In this document: piece by piece, positions 7,432-16,224 of the stretch
Position numbering within the stretch: position 1 is the first letter of the stretch
Layout of the letters: the number at the start of each line of letters is the position of its first letter
From: Clostridia bacterium
Lineage (GTDB): Bacteria; Bacillota; Clostridia; Oscillospirales; CAG-272
Length of the DNA: 64,000 bases
Assembly: GCA_017622085.1 (NCBI GenBank)
Contig: JAGARU010000098.1
Span: 62,001-126,000 of the forward strand
Direction of reading: 5' to 3'
Position numbers and translations under genes: made by a program
Notes under the pieces: model-generated
What the model was told of the DNA's origin: nothing
Databases searched by the model: none
The model's input: the letters and a program-made list of their open reading frames with translations, nothing else

Positions 7432-9564
7432 TTAGAACAGATACGAGCCTGCCTCGACCTCAAATTCCTTGCCGTCGATAACAACGGTGGACTTGACGGG
7501 CGTGGTGATCTCATAGCGAACCTTGCCGTTTTCGTGGTACCAGCGAGAGGAAACCAAGCCGTGGCGGGTCTCAATGGAGGCGCTCAGATGATCCAGCTTG
7601 TCGGTGGGCTGGGGGGCAATGCGGATGGCCGCAAAGCCGGGCTGCTCTTCCACGGTCTGAATGCCGCAGGCAACGCCGTATACCCAGTCGGCCACGGAGC
7701 CGTAGGCGTAGTGGTTGAAGGAGTTCATGTCTCTCGACCAGAACTCACCCTCCTCATTCCGTCCGTCCCAGTGCTCCCAGATGGTGGTGGCACCGCACTT
7801 AACGGAGTAGAGCCAGGAGGGGAACTGATCCTGCAGGAGAAGGTCGTAGGCCAGCTCGGTGTATCCATTCTGAGACAGGGCGTGAAGCAGATAGGGCGTG
7901 CCGACAAATCCGGTCTTGAGGCGCTTGCCGTTGGCCTCGATCATGTCTGCCAGCTGCTTAGCAACGGCCGCCTTGTCGGTGGCAATGTCAAAGTACAGGG
8001 CAAGCACGCACTCGGTCTGAGTCTTGTATTTCTTAAAGGTCTTGCGGATCTTTGCAACAATGCGGTTGTAAAGATTCTCATACTTGGTCACGTTGCGGCC
8101 CAGCACCCGTCCGGCCTTTACCACAAGCAGGGTAGAGTAAGCGTAGAAGACGGAGGCGATAAAGTCCTCGTTCGAGGAGCCCTTGTAGCTACCTGCCGGA
8201 GCATCCAGACCCAGCCAGTCACCAAAGTGACCACAGCCGTACCAAAGGCTGGGACGCTTGGTGATCCGTCCGATGGAGTCCACGTGGCCGCACATGGAGG
8301 CAAACTGATCCTTCAGGATCTTCTTATTTCCGTAGGTCAGATAGATCTGCCAGGGGCAGATGGTGGCCGCATCGGCCCACGCCGCGCTGGGGGAGTCCGT
8401 ACCCCATACCTGAGGGATAATGTGGGGCACAAAGCCGATCTCCTTCTGCTCCATCCAAACGTCGGTCAGCCACTTGGCAAAGAACTGTTCGACGTCAAAG
8501 TTGTAGGAGGCGGTGCGGCAGAACACCTGCGCGTCACCGGTCCAGCCCATACGCTCATCGCGCTGGGGGCAGTCGGTGGGGATGTCAAGGAAGTTGCCCT
8601 TCTGACCCCAGATAATGTTCTTGAAGAGACGGTTCAGCATGGGGTTCGAGGAGTCAAGATAGCCCGTGCGCTTAATGTCGGAGTGGACCACAATGGCGTG
8701 AATGCTGTCAAGGGTAAGCTCACCCGGGAAGGCATTGACGCGGATGTAACGGTATCCCCAGAAGGTCAGCTTGGGCTTGTGGGTCTGCACGCCGTCTCTG
8801 CAAACGTACTTGAACTCTGCCTTGGCGGTGCGGTAATTCTCACGGTAGAAGTTGCCGTGCTTGTCCAGCACCTCGCCGAATTCCAAATGAACCAAGTCGC
8901 CCTTTTTTGCATCCACGGTCAAGGTAAAGTAGCCGGTTACCTCCTGACCAAAGTCAATAACGGTCTCGCCGGCGGGGGTTTTGATGATCTCGATGGGACG
9001 TACAGTCTCATGCTCGATTACGTCCACGCCCTGCTGAGGCACAAGAATCGACTTATCGTAGTCCAAAACCGCGACGGGCACAAAGGAATCCTCAAAATTC
9101 GCATCGTAGTGCTCGCCGTCGTAAATATCCACCATGGAGGACTTGCTCTTTTTAACCTGCCAGGACTCGTCGGTTACAACCGTCTCCGTTGTACCGTCTT
9201 TGTAGGTAAGAGTCAGCTCGGCGATGATACACTTGGTGCGCTCCGCAAACTGTCTGCCCTCAAGGAAGTTGATCTTGCCCTTGAACCAGCCCTCGGAAAG
9301 ATAGACGTTTACTGTATTTTCTGCATCTATGCAGTCGGTTACGTCGTAGGTCTGGCACTGAACGCGGCCCCGCATGGTAAAGCCGGGCGCCATAACAAAC
9401 TTTCCGATGCGCCGGCCGTTCAGCTCCGCGTAGTAGCAACCAAGGGAGGTGATGGTCACCGTTGCCTTTTTGATCTCGCCCTTGGCGGAGAACTGCTTCT
9501 CAAACAGGGGGCAGTCGTATCGGGTGTCGCCGGGATAAGCGATCCACTTAGCAGAATTCAGCAT
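7432..9564 (-). CDS. GH78 alpha-L-rhamnosidase
   Basis: A 710-residue enzyme releasing terminal alpha-L-rhamnose, for example from rhamnogalacturonan or flavonoid glycosides. The N-terminal beta-sandwiches (to about residue 290) are followed by the (alpha/alpha)6 barrel with the family signature DCPQRDERMGWTGD at about residues 331-344, whose acidic residues serve catalysis. A final beta domain (from about 640) completes the standard GH78 plan. The start at 9564 is chosen because AAGGAGAT precedes it; a start eight codons earlier has no such site and would nearly overlap the GH43 stop. There is no signal peptide, so it is cytoplasmic. It follows the GH43 gene by 20 bp in one operon and is closed by the hairpin at 7355. 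Confidence 0.94.
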   Translation of the reverse strand: MLNSAKWIAYPGDTRYDCPLFEKQFSAKGEIKKATVTITSLGCYYAELNGRRIGKFVMAPGFTMRGRVQCQTYDVTDCIDAENTVNVYLSEGWFKGKINFLEGRQFAERTKCIIAELTLTYKDGTTETVVTDESWQVKKSKSSMVDIYDGEHYDANFEDSFVPVAVLDYDKSILVPQQGVDVIEHETVRPIEIIKTPAGETVIDFGQEVTGYFTLTVDAKKGDLVHLEFGEVLDKHGNFYRENYRTAKAEFKYVCRDGVQTHKPKLTFWGYRYIRVNAFPGELTLDSIHAIVVHSDIKRTGYLDSSNPMLNRLFKNIIWGQKGNFLDIPTDCPQRDERMGWTGDAQVFCRTASYNFDVEQFFAKWLTDVWMEQKEIGFVPHIIPQVWGTDSPSAAWADAATICPWQIYLTYGNKKILKDQFASMCGHVDSIGRITKRPSLWYGCGHFGDWLGLDAPAGSYKGSSNEDFIASVFYAYSTLLVVKAGRVLGRNVTKYENLYNRIVAKIRKTFKKYKTQTECVLALYFDIATDKAAVAKQLADMIEANGKRLKTGFVGTPYLLHALSQNGYTELAYDLLLQDQFPSWLYSVKCGATTIWEHWDGRNEEGEFWSRDMNSFNHYAYGSVADWVYGVACGIQTVEEQPGFAAIRIAPQPTDKLDHLSASIETRHGLVSSRWYHENGKVRYEITTPVKSTVVIDGKEFEVEAGSYLF

Positions 9565-9584
9565 AATAATCTCCTTATGTATTC

Positions 9585-11048
9585 TCAAAAATTGATTTCC
9601 TTGATTTCAATAAGCCCTTGTCCCTTGTAGGTCAGATACAAGGGGAACGTGCCGACAGGGAAGGGCACCTCCACTGTTTCCGTGTGCCACCCGCCTGCAT
9701 TCTCGAGCAGAATTTCCGCAAGCGTTTCACCGCCTACGTGGATGCAAATGCGCGCCGCCGGATCGTGCTCCGTCACCCGATAGGTAACGCTCAGCTTTTG
9801 CATGCCGCGGAAGGCGAAGTATTTAAAGCCAAGGGTGGTTCCGTCGTCCACCTCGGTAACAAACCGATCTCCGTCGCGGAATACGATGTGGGGCACCTGC
9901 TGATGCACGCAGGTTCCGTGGGGGAGCCGTCCGTTGGTCAGATTACAGCAAAGCACCGCCGGATAAACGCCCTCTGTCACCAAAGGCCCGCCGTTGAGAC
10001 CGCAGGAGGTCATCTCCACCTGGGGAATGGAGCCGTCGGACAGAATCTCGACCGGTTCCGCACAGGCCTGGCGGGAAAACTCGTTTTTATGGGTCTGCCG
10101 ATGGTAGAATACGTACCACTTACCGTTAATCAGCTCAATGCTTCCGTGGGTGTTTCCCGTCCGCGCCAGACGATCCTCGGGCCGTCGACCCTTGTAGCCG
10201 ATGTCGCCGTTTGATACGATCACCCCGCCAAAGGCAAAGTCCCGGTCGGGATAGTCGCTGGTGGCGTAAGCCAGCTCGTGATTTTTGATGGTAGAATAGA
10301 TAAAGTAATATTTATCTCCGATCTTGCGCATGGAGCTGCCCTCAAAGAAGGGATGCGCCTCAAAGGGCGTGCCCACCACCTTGCGGGGCAGGATGTGGTA
10401 GGGCTTGTGCTTCACGGTCAGCATATCGTCCTCCAGCTCTACCGTTACCGCGCCCATCACACCGCCGGGCGTGTTCAGAACCTCCTCCCGGGTTTTCCGG
10501 AAGGTACGCATCTCCGCGGCAATGACCTCTTCCTCGGTGAGGTTCGGATTTTCCTCAAAGTCAAAGCGCATGCCGTAATAGAGGCGGATCACACCGTCGT
10601 CGTTGATCAGGCCGGGGTCAAAGATGGCATAGTCCGTCAGAGGCGTACCGTCGGGATTCTGCACGTATCCGTGAAAGGCGAAGGGCCCGGCAGGAGAGTC
10701 AGACACCGCCACACTCATCACGTAGCTGCAGTCGGGGTAGTGGTTTGACAAAGAGTAGTAAAGATAATACCGCCCGTCGTTGCCCCGCACCACGTCGGGC
10801 GCAAACATATAGCGGAATTTGGGGTAGAGGGGATCGTTTTTCGCTTCATAGATCACACCCTCGTACCGCCAGCTTTCCAGATCGGTTACGGGAGCAGAGT
10901 AGGTTACGTAGTCCAGATTGCAAAAGCAATCGCCCCCCTCAGTCTCATGAGAGCCATAAATGTAGACCCGATCCCCAAACACGTGGGGCTCGCCGTCGGG
11001 AATGCACTCATGCAGGGGAAGGTACGGATTGAATACTTGTTTTTTCAT
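9585..11048 (-). CDS. Glycoside hydrolase family 43 protein with beta-sandwich tail
   Basis: 487 residues. The GH43 propeller covers about residues 1-330: base Asp18 in CIPDGEPHVFG, the central Asp in AIFDPGLIND, the acid Glu in HPFFEGSS, and the GNTHGSIELI loop. About 130 residues of beta-sandwich follow, of carbohydrate-binding type (VTYRVTEHD ... ICIHVGGETLAEI). It has no export signal. It is the first gene of a two-gene operon with the GH78 rhamnosidase, under the minus-strand promoter at 11102-11131. The 485-residue protein at 16225 is a close paralogue along its whole length, so the two operons arose partly by duplication. The likely activity is arabinofuranosidase or galactosidase-type on branched pectin; the precise substrate is unknown. 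Confidence 0.92.
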   Translation of the reverse strand: MKKQVFNPYLPLHECIPDGEPHVFGDRVYIYGSHETEGGDCFCNLDYVTYSAPVTDLESWRYEGVIYEAKNDPLYPKFRYMFAPDVVRGNDGRYYLYYSLSNHYPDCSYVMSVAVSDSPAGPFAFHGYVQNPDGTPLTDYAIFDPGLINDDGVIRLYYGMRFDFEENPNLTEEEVIAAEMRTFRKTREEVLNTPGGVMGAVTVELEDDMLTVKHKPYHILPRKVVGTPFEAHPFFEGSSMRKIGDKYYFIYSTIKNHELAYATSDYPDRDFAFGGVIVSNGDIGYKGRRPEDRLARTGNTHGSIELINGKWYVFYHRQTHKNEFSRQACAEPVEILSDGSIPQVEMTSCGLNGGPLVTEGVYPAVLCCNLTNGRLPHGTCVHQQVPHIVFRDGDRFVTEVDDGTTLGFKYFAFRGMQKLSVTYRVTEHDPAARICIHVGGETLAEILLENAGGWHTETVEVPFPVGTFPLYLTYKGQGLIEIKEINF

Positions 11049-11101
11049 AAATCCTCCCTGAGGTAAAACGGAATGTCAAACGACAAATTCATACTACCGG
11101 A

Positions 11102-11131
11102 ATTATACCACACCCCCACGGGCACTTGCAA
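11102..11131 (-). promoter_or_regulatory. Promoter of the GH43-GH78 operon
   Basis: On the minus strand TTGCAA (11126-11131), an 18-bp spacer and TATAAT (11102-11107). It is back to back with the rightward promoter at 11180. Confidence 0.68.
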
Positions 11132-11179
11132 GACGTACCCCTATAAATCTTTTCAAAAACCTCAGTTTTTGGGTATTCC

Positions 11180-11208
11180 TTGACAGCCGGGGGAAAGTTT
11201 GGTACAAT
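11180..11208 (+). promoter_or_regulatory. Promoter of the DUF2079 gene
   Basis: TTGACA (11180-11185), a 17-bp spacer and TACAAT (11203-11208). GGGAGAG before the ATG at 11241 serves as the ribosome binding site. Confidence 0.86.
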
Positions 11209-11240
11209 GAAAAAAGTGAGTAAAACAGGGAGAGACGCGT

Positions 11241-13052
11241 ATGAAGATCACAAAAGAAGCCGTGTACTGCCGCCTGCGTGCGGTATTTACCTTGGAGGCC
11301 ATCCTTTGCCGTTTGGTAGCGGCTTGGGTGACCTTTGCATTCACCAAAATCGGAGAGGGAGGCTTTTCTCAGTTAAGCCACGCCCAGGATACCACCTTCG
11401 GCCAGCTGATCGGGCGGGTTGTCCTGTTCTTTGTCCTCTATTCTGCCGTCGCCTTTCTGTGCGGCACCCGCCGTACGGATTCTTTTCTCCTTTTAGCCGC
11501 TGCCACCGGGTGCGTGCTTACGTGGATCGGCCATTATCGGGAGACGGGCTCTGATTTCCTGGTTCTTTTGGCGATCATCACCGCCTATCTCTTCTTTGTT
11601 TTCTATTTCCTGCGGGAAAACGGGGATCTGCTGACCAAATTCCAACCCGGCCCGCGGACGGTCGTGATCTTTGCCGCCATCTGCGGCGTGGTGTGCTGTA
11701 CAGTCATTTCCATTGTTACGTGCCTCCGCTATCTGTCCTTCTCCACCCCAAACTACGATTTCGGCCTCTTCTGCAATATGTTCCATTACATGAGGGAGAC
11801 CGGCCTGCCCCTGTCCACCAGCGAGCGTGACGTCCTGCTCTCCCACTTTGCCGTCCATATTTCACCGATCTACTACGTGCTTTTGCCCTTCTACTATATA
11901 TTCCCCTCGCCTCTTACCCTTCAGATCGGCCAGGCAGTGGTGGTAGCCTCCGGCGTTATCCCCGTGCTTCTTTTGGCACGCCACTTCAAGCTTTCGGGCA
12001 AAATGACCGCGGCCTTTACCTTCCTCTATGCGTTGTATCCTGCCGTCAGCCTTGGATGCTACTTTGACCTGCACGAAAACTGCTTCCTTGCTCCCCTGCT
12101 TTTGTGGGTGTTCTACTTCTTTGAAAAGGAAAAATATCTGCCCATGTACCTCCTTTCCGTGGCGGTATTGGGCGTTAAGGAGGATGCGGCGGTCTATCTT
12201 GCCGTCTTTGCCCTCTATATGATCCTAGGACGCAAAAAGTACGTCCACGGTGCGGCCTTGGGCGTGGGCTCCGTTGCCTACTTTGCCTTGGCCCTGTACT
12301 TGCTGAGAACCTACGGAGAGGGTGCTATGATCAACCGATTCGATAACCTGATCGTAAACCCCGAGGAGGGACTGATCGGCGCCATCAAAACGGTTCTCGT
12401 CAACCCCGGCTACCTCTTGACCCAGCTCTTTACCACCTCCGCCGACACGTGGGAGAAGGTTCTGTATCTGCTCGAATTGCTCCTTCCTCTGGGCTTCTTG
12501 CCCTTCTGCACCAAAAAGCCCTCCCGCTGGCTGCTCCTTACCCCCATGCTCCTGAATCTGGTCACCTACTATCCCTTCCAGTATAGCATCAGCTATCAGT
12601 ACCAGTTCGGCATCACCGCGTTTCTTGTGTACGCCGCCATGCAGAACTCCGTGGAGCTGAAGGCTCCTACTCGTAAGAACCTCATGGCCATTGCCGCCGC
12701 CTCCTGCCTGTGTATGTACGCCTTCTTAGCTTTGCCCAGCGTTGTAGGAAACGTTCGCGTATGGCGTGACCATAAGGAGACCTACCGCCAGATGGAAGCG
12801 ATCTTGGACGAGCTCCCCTCGGATGCCTCCGTCAGCGCCTCCACCTCCCTCGTCGCCCACGTGGCTCAGCGCGAGGAGGTCTATGAGATCTATTACCACG
12901 GCGACAAGCCGGATATCGACTACGTGGTCTTTGATACCCGATACGGCATCGACGCCACGATGCGCCGCCAGATTCAGAAGTATCTGAACAACGGCTATAC
13001 CGTCCACGCCGAGTACGAGCGAATGCTGACCATCCTCAAAAAGATCGAATAA
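11241..13052 (+). CDS. DUF2079 family integral membrane protein
   Basis: A 603-residue polytopic membrane protein with about 10-12 hydrophobic helices. After three N-terminal helices comes the DUF2079 core: a loop with STPNYDFGLFCNMFHYM, then SHFAVHISPIYYVLLPFYYI, where the Asp and His-rich outside loop recalls GT-C glycosyltransferase-like folds. Later parts read LHENCFLAPLLLWVFYFFEK and a C-terminal soluble tail of about 90 residues (HKETYRQMEAILDELPSDA and following). DUF2079 members are often near polysaccharide genes and are suspected lipid-linked sugar transferases, but none of this is shown here. It has its own consensus promoter and ends in a bidirectional terminator facing the GH42 operon. 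Confidence 0.86.
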   Translation: MKITKEAVYCRLRAVFTLEAILCRLVAAWVTFAFTKIGEGGFSQLSHAQDTTFGQLIGRVVLFFVLYSAVAFLCGTRRTDSFLLLAAATGCVLTWIGHYRETGSDFLVLLAIITAYLFFVFYFLRENGDLLTKFQPGPRTVVIFAAICGVVCCTVISIVTCLRYLSFSTPNYDFGLFCNMFHYMRETGLPLSTSERDVLLSHFAVHISPIYYVLLPFYYIFPSPLTLQIGQAVVVASGVIPVLLLARHFKLSGKMTAAFTFLYALYPAVSLGCYFDLHENCFLAPLLLWVFYFFEKEKYLPMYLLSVAVLGVKEDAAVYLAVFALYMILGRKKYVHGAALGVGSVAYFALALYLLRTYGEGAMINRFDNLIVNPEEGLIGAIKTVLVNPGYLLTQLFTTSADTWEKVLYLLELLLPLGFLPFCTKKPSRWLLLTPMLLNLVTYYPFQYSISYQYQFGITAFLVYAAMQNSVELKAPTRKNLMAIAAASCLCMYAFLALPSVVGNVRVWRDHKETYRQMEAILDELPSDASVSASTSLVAHVAQREEVYEIYYHGDKPDIDYVVFDTRYGIDATMRRQIQKYLNNGYTVHAEYERMLTILKKIE

Positions 13053-13069
13053 ATCCGTTTTCGCACAAG

Positions 13070-13106
13070 AAAACCCCCGAACCGAGTGCCGGTTCGGGGG
13101 TTTTTG
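13070..13106. terminator. Bidirectional terminator between convergent units
   Basis: AAAACCCCCGAACCG pairs with CGGTTCGGGGGTTTTT. A-rich and T-rich flanks on both sides let it end the DUF2079 gene (rightward) and the GH43-amidohydrolase-GH42 operon (leftward). Confidence 0.9.
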
Positions 13107-13124
13107 TTTTTCAAGTGATCGGGC

Positions 13125-15083
13125 TTATTCCTTGATTTCCTTGAGGAACAAGGCCTGATAGGGCTTCAGCTCTACGCGGCCGGAGACCACGCGCTCGCCG
13201 AGGATATCGTAGTAGGGCTTATCCAGCTCCACGTAGCCGTTCTTGTGTTCCATTTCAAGGGCGATCAAGCCGTTTACTTCGCCGTGGCGGCGAACCAAGG
13301 TTACGTTCTCGGAGGCAGGAGCCACAGCAGGAATGTCGATCAGACGAAGCAGAGCCTCCTGATCCGGCACTGCGCCCAAGAGAATGATCTCTCCCTTGCC
13401 CACCTTCCGACGGGTAATGGCGGCCAGACCGTCAAACTCGCAGTCCGTGTAGGTGGCAAGCACTTCCGCATCCTTCGCTTCAAAGGCGTCAGCATAGAAA
13501 GAAACGCCGCAGGAGCTTCCGTCCGCCCATTTAGCCGCCAGATCATCGCAGGGGAGGGGATTCTGATACTTGGTGTATACACCGGCGGCTTCTTCAAGGA
13601 AGGAGAAGGGCGCGGCCGTGTGCTTAACGGAATTTTCATCCAGAATATCGGTCATCGGACCTACGATCCAGCGTCCGCCGTTCTCAACCCACGCAAGGAT
13701 GCGTTCCTTCAGGTTGTTTTCCTGCGCGTAGGCAAGGAAGGGCGAGATCACCACGTCGTACTCGTCCAGGGAGTGTCCCGTGTCGATCAGGTCGGGATTG
13801 TGATGGCGAAGCTTGGAGTAGAATTTATCGATGAGCGTACTGCGGTAGTCCATGTTCTCGCGGATGGGCTCAAAGCGGAATACGTTGTAGGAATTGGAGG
13901 AATAGTGGACGGCAATGCGGGAGTTGGCCCGAGAGCCCGTCAGCAGGTCGGCACACCGTGCCAGATCGTCCGAGGCACGCTTGATCTCTTGGGAGATGCG
14001 GTAGGGACGGCCGGCGGAGCTGAGCACCGCACCGTGTCCAAGCTCGTGTCCGGCGGGATGCGCGCGGAAGAGCCAGTACAGATTCATCTCACCGCCAAAG
14101 GCAATGGGCGCTACGGTGTTCATATAGCAGGTGCCCTCGGGGCGTTTGCCGTTCCATGCGCCGACGGAGCCGTTCCAGCCCACCATAGTTTCCGTTACCC
14201 AGAAGGGACGGTCTTTCAGCGCACGCAAAAATCCGTAGGCAAAGGGCGTTTTCCAAAGATCCTCGCGGCTTTCGTAGTGGTTGTACTGGATGATGTCCAG
14301 ACGCTTGTTCATCTTTTCATAGCTGATCAGATTGTTGGTCATCATGTCCGTGCCGATGGGAGCATCGGAGTATTCGCGGATGGAATCGGCCTGATCGCCG
14401 GCGTAGGAGAACAGAAGCTCGTTCTGGAACTGAACCCATTCGATCATCAGGGAGGGATGGTCCCAGCGTCCGCAACGGGGCGGCGTAATCTTGTCAAAGG
14501 AATCGTATTCCATGGACCAGCGATCCATGTGCCATGCGTCGTTGAGAGCTTCGATCGTGCCGAATTTCTTTTGGAGTCTCTCACGGAAGTGGGCTTGACA
14601 GCGGTCACAGAAGCAGCCTTCCCAAGCGGTAAACAGCTCGTTGTCGATTTGCCAGCCGATGAGACCGGGATGGTGACCTAAAGCCTTGGCCATTTCCCGC
14701 GCGATGATTCGGTTTTTCTCCCGCACGTCGGGGCTGGTCTTGCAGGGATGGCAACGGGAGTGAACCACCTGACGCTCAAAGGAATAGGTGCCGTTGCAGA
14801 TCACGCGCAGGGCATCGGGATACTTTTCAAAGAGCCAGCGGGGAGGAGTACAGCTGGGCGTACACAAAATGGTGTAGATCCCATTTTCGTACAGCTTGTC
14901 CATCACGCGGCGGAAGAAGCTCATGTCAATTTCGCCCTCGCGGGGCTCCATTTTGCTCCAGGCAAACTCGCCAATTCGCATGACGTTCATGCCGTGGGCC
15001 TTCATCTGTTCAATGTCGCGATCGATCTCCGACTCATCCCAAAGCTCCGGGTAGTAGGCGGCACCGATGTACAGTTCTTTCAT
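13125..15083 (-). CDS. GH42 beta-galactosidase
   Basis: A 652-residue cytoplasmic beta-galactosidase. The TIM barrel holds the acid/base Glu149 in WQIDNEL and the nucleophile Glu298 in FWVTETMVGW. A zinc cluster typical of GH42 is present (Cys111/Cys114, then Cys157, Cys159 and Cys162 in EGCFCDRC). The trimerisation domain (about 390-590) and a short beta C-domain follow. AGGAGG precedes the start. It is the last gene of a three-gene leftward operon (GH43, amidohydrolase, GH42) with a 65-bp gap from the amidohydrolase. The context suggests galactan side chains or arabinogalactan oligosaccharides as substrates; this is inferred from the company of arabinose and rhamnose enzymes. Confidence 0.94.
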   Translation of the reverse strand: MKELYIGAAYYPELWDESEIDRDIEQMKAHGMNVMRIGEFAWSKMEPREGEIDMSFFRRVMDKLYENGIYTILCTPSCTPPRWLFEKYPDALRVICNGTYSFERQVVHSRCHPCKTSPDVREKNRIIAREMAKALGHHPGLIGWQIDNELFTAWEGCFCDRCQAHFRERLQKKFGTIEALNDAWHMDRWSMEYDSFDKITPPRCGRWDHPSLMIEWVQFQNELLFSYAGDQADSIREYSDAPIGTDMMTNNLISYEKMNKRLDIIQYNHYESREDLWKTPFAYGFLRALKDRPFWVTETMVGWNGSVGAWNGKRPEGTCYMNTVAPIAFGGEMNLYWLFRAHPAGHELGHGAVLSSAGRPYRISQEIKRASDDLARCADLLTGSRANSRIAVHYSSNSYNVFRFEPIRENMDYRSTLIDKFYSKLRHHNPDLIDTGHSLDEYDVVISPFLAYAQENNLKERILAWVENGGRWIVGPMTDILDENSVKHTAAPFSFLEEAAGVYTKYQNPLPCDDLAAKWADGSSCGVSFYADAFEAKDAEVLATYTDCEFDGLAAITRRKVGKGEIILLGAVPDQEALLRLIDIPAVAPASENVTLVRRHGEVNGLIALEMEHKNGYVELDKPYYDILGERVVSGRVELKPYQALFLKEIKE

Positions 15084-15148
15084 GGAAATAGCCTCCTTAT
15101 ATTTGTGATTTTTACGTGCTTTACGCTGTGATTTTTTTGCACGTCCGG

Positions 15149-16216
15149 TTACAAAAGATAGCGCTTGTAAAGGGGCTCAAGACGGGCCCAATCGGATGCG
15201 GAAATATAGGAACGGTACTTGTCGATATAATCCTTGAAAGCCTTGGTACACAAGGGCTTTGGCTCTTTCCCGATCCGTCTCTCAAAGTTGCGCCAAAGGA
15301 TGTTTTCCTTGGCCTCTCCGGTCATGCCGATGCCGGTCAGAGGCACGTCGCAAAAGGCCATGCGGGTGTTGGTTGTGGCAATGTAGCTGTAGAGGGTTTC
15401 AATGCACCAGACGTGGGTGTGGGTAAGGGAAGGGAAGGTTCCGTCCGTGCCCAGCATTACTCGGTCGGAGTACCGGGGGAAGAAGTCCTGATAGTAGCCC
15501 CGCATCTCCTCAAATACCGGATAAAGCTCCGGGCAGGGGGTCAGATCCACCGCTACGTTCGGGTATGCCTCCAGCATGGAGACCACCCGCTCCGGCTCCT
15601 TGGCGGAGAAGAAGAAATGGGCAAAAGTCGCCTTGATTTTCGGGTGATTTTCCAGCATCACAGCCGCCTGACGGTATAGCTCCTCGGAGGTGGCGTAGGT
15701 GCCGTCTCCGTAGAACCAGCCGCGCTCGATGGCCTCGGGGCTTGCCTTCGAGGGATCCCAAAAATCGACGGGATCGTTTACATGGATCACAAGATGGGTG
15801 CCGTCCCGTTCGATCTCGCCATACAGCCGATCCAGCGCGGGCGCGTTCATGTCGCCCCCGATAAACTTGTGGTAGTTGGGCTTGCCCTCCAGCATCTTGA
15901 TGCCGTCAAAGCCGATCTCCATCAGTTCCCGGTATTGGGTCACAAGATCAAGCCCCTCCGTTGCTTCTTCCGTAGGCGGACAAAAATGGTTTACGCCGCC
16001 GTGGATGTAGGTGTCGGGATGCGCCAGCTTGTAAAAGCCGACCATAATGTTGTTGGTCACCAGAGTTTTTGCCGAGCCCACGGCACAAATGTTTACCGTG
16101 TGCAGATTTGCATCCCGCTTGTGGGGTTCAAAGCAGTGGAGAAAGGAGCCCTCCGCATTTTCCCAAGCCTCAATGTGGAGGTGGGTGTCAATGATTTTTT
16201 CGTTTATAATCGCCAT
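15149..16216 (-). CDS. Amidohydrolase-superfamily TIM-barrel protein
   Basis: A 355-residue metal-dependent hydrolase of the Amidohydro_2 type. The first strand carries the HxH motif (IIDTHLHIEAW), later strands give THLVIHVND and KATFAHFFFS, and the last metal-side Asp is in RVMLGTDGTFPS. Related proteins are lactonases, decarboxylases or deacylases, so the reaction is open. The start lies only 8 bp after the stop of the upstream GH43 gene and has no clear Shine-Dalgarno, so translational coupling is likely. Its place between GH43 and GH42 suggests a role on a sugar-derived acid, lactone or ester that accompanies the glycan. Confidence 0.85.
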   Translation of the reverse strand: MAIINEKIIDTHLHIEAWENAEGSFLHCFEPHKRDANLHTVNICAVGSAKTLVTNNIMVGFYKLAHPDTYIHGGVNHFCPPTEEATEGLDLVTQYRELMEIGFDGIKMLEGKPNYHKFIGGDMNAPALDRLYGEIERDGTHLVIHVNDPVDFWDPSKASPEAIERGWFYGDGTYATSEELYRQAAVMLENHPKIKATFAHFFFSAKEPERVVSMLEAYPNVAVDLTPCPELYPVFEEMRGYYQDFFPRYSDRVMLGTDGTFPSLTHTHVWCIETLYSYIATTNTRMAFCDVPLTGIGMTGEAKENILWRNFERRIGKEPKPLCTKAFKDYIDKYRSYISASDWARLEPLYKRYLL

Positions 16217-16224
16217 ATCTTAAA

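Noticed and set aside
7291..9630. A 779-codon plus-strand frame opposite the GH78 gene
   Set aside because: Antisense shadow of a clear rhamnosidase with intact motifs on the minus strand.
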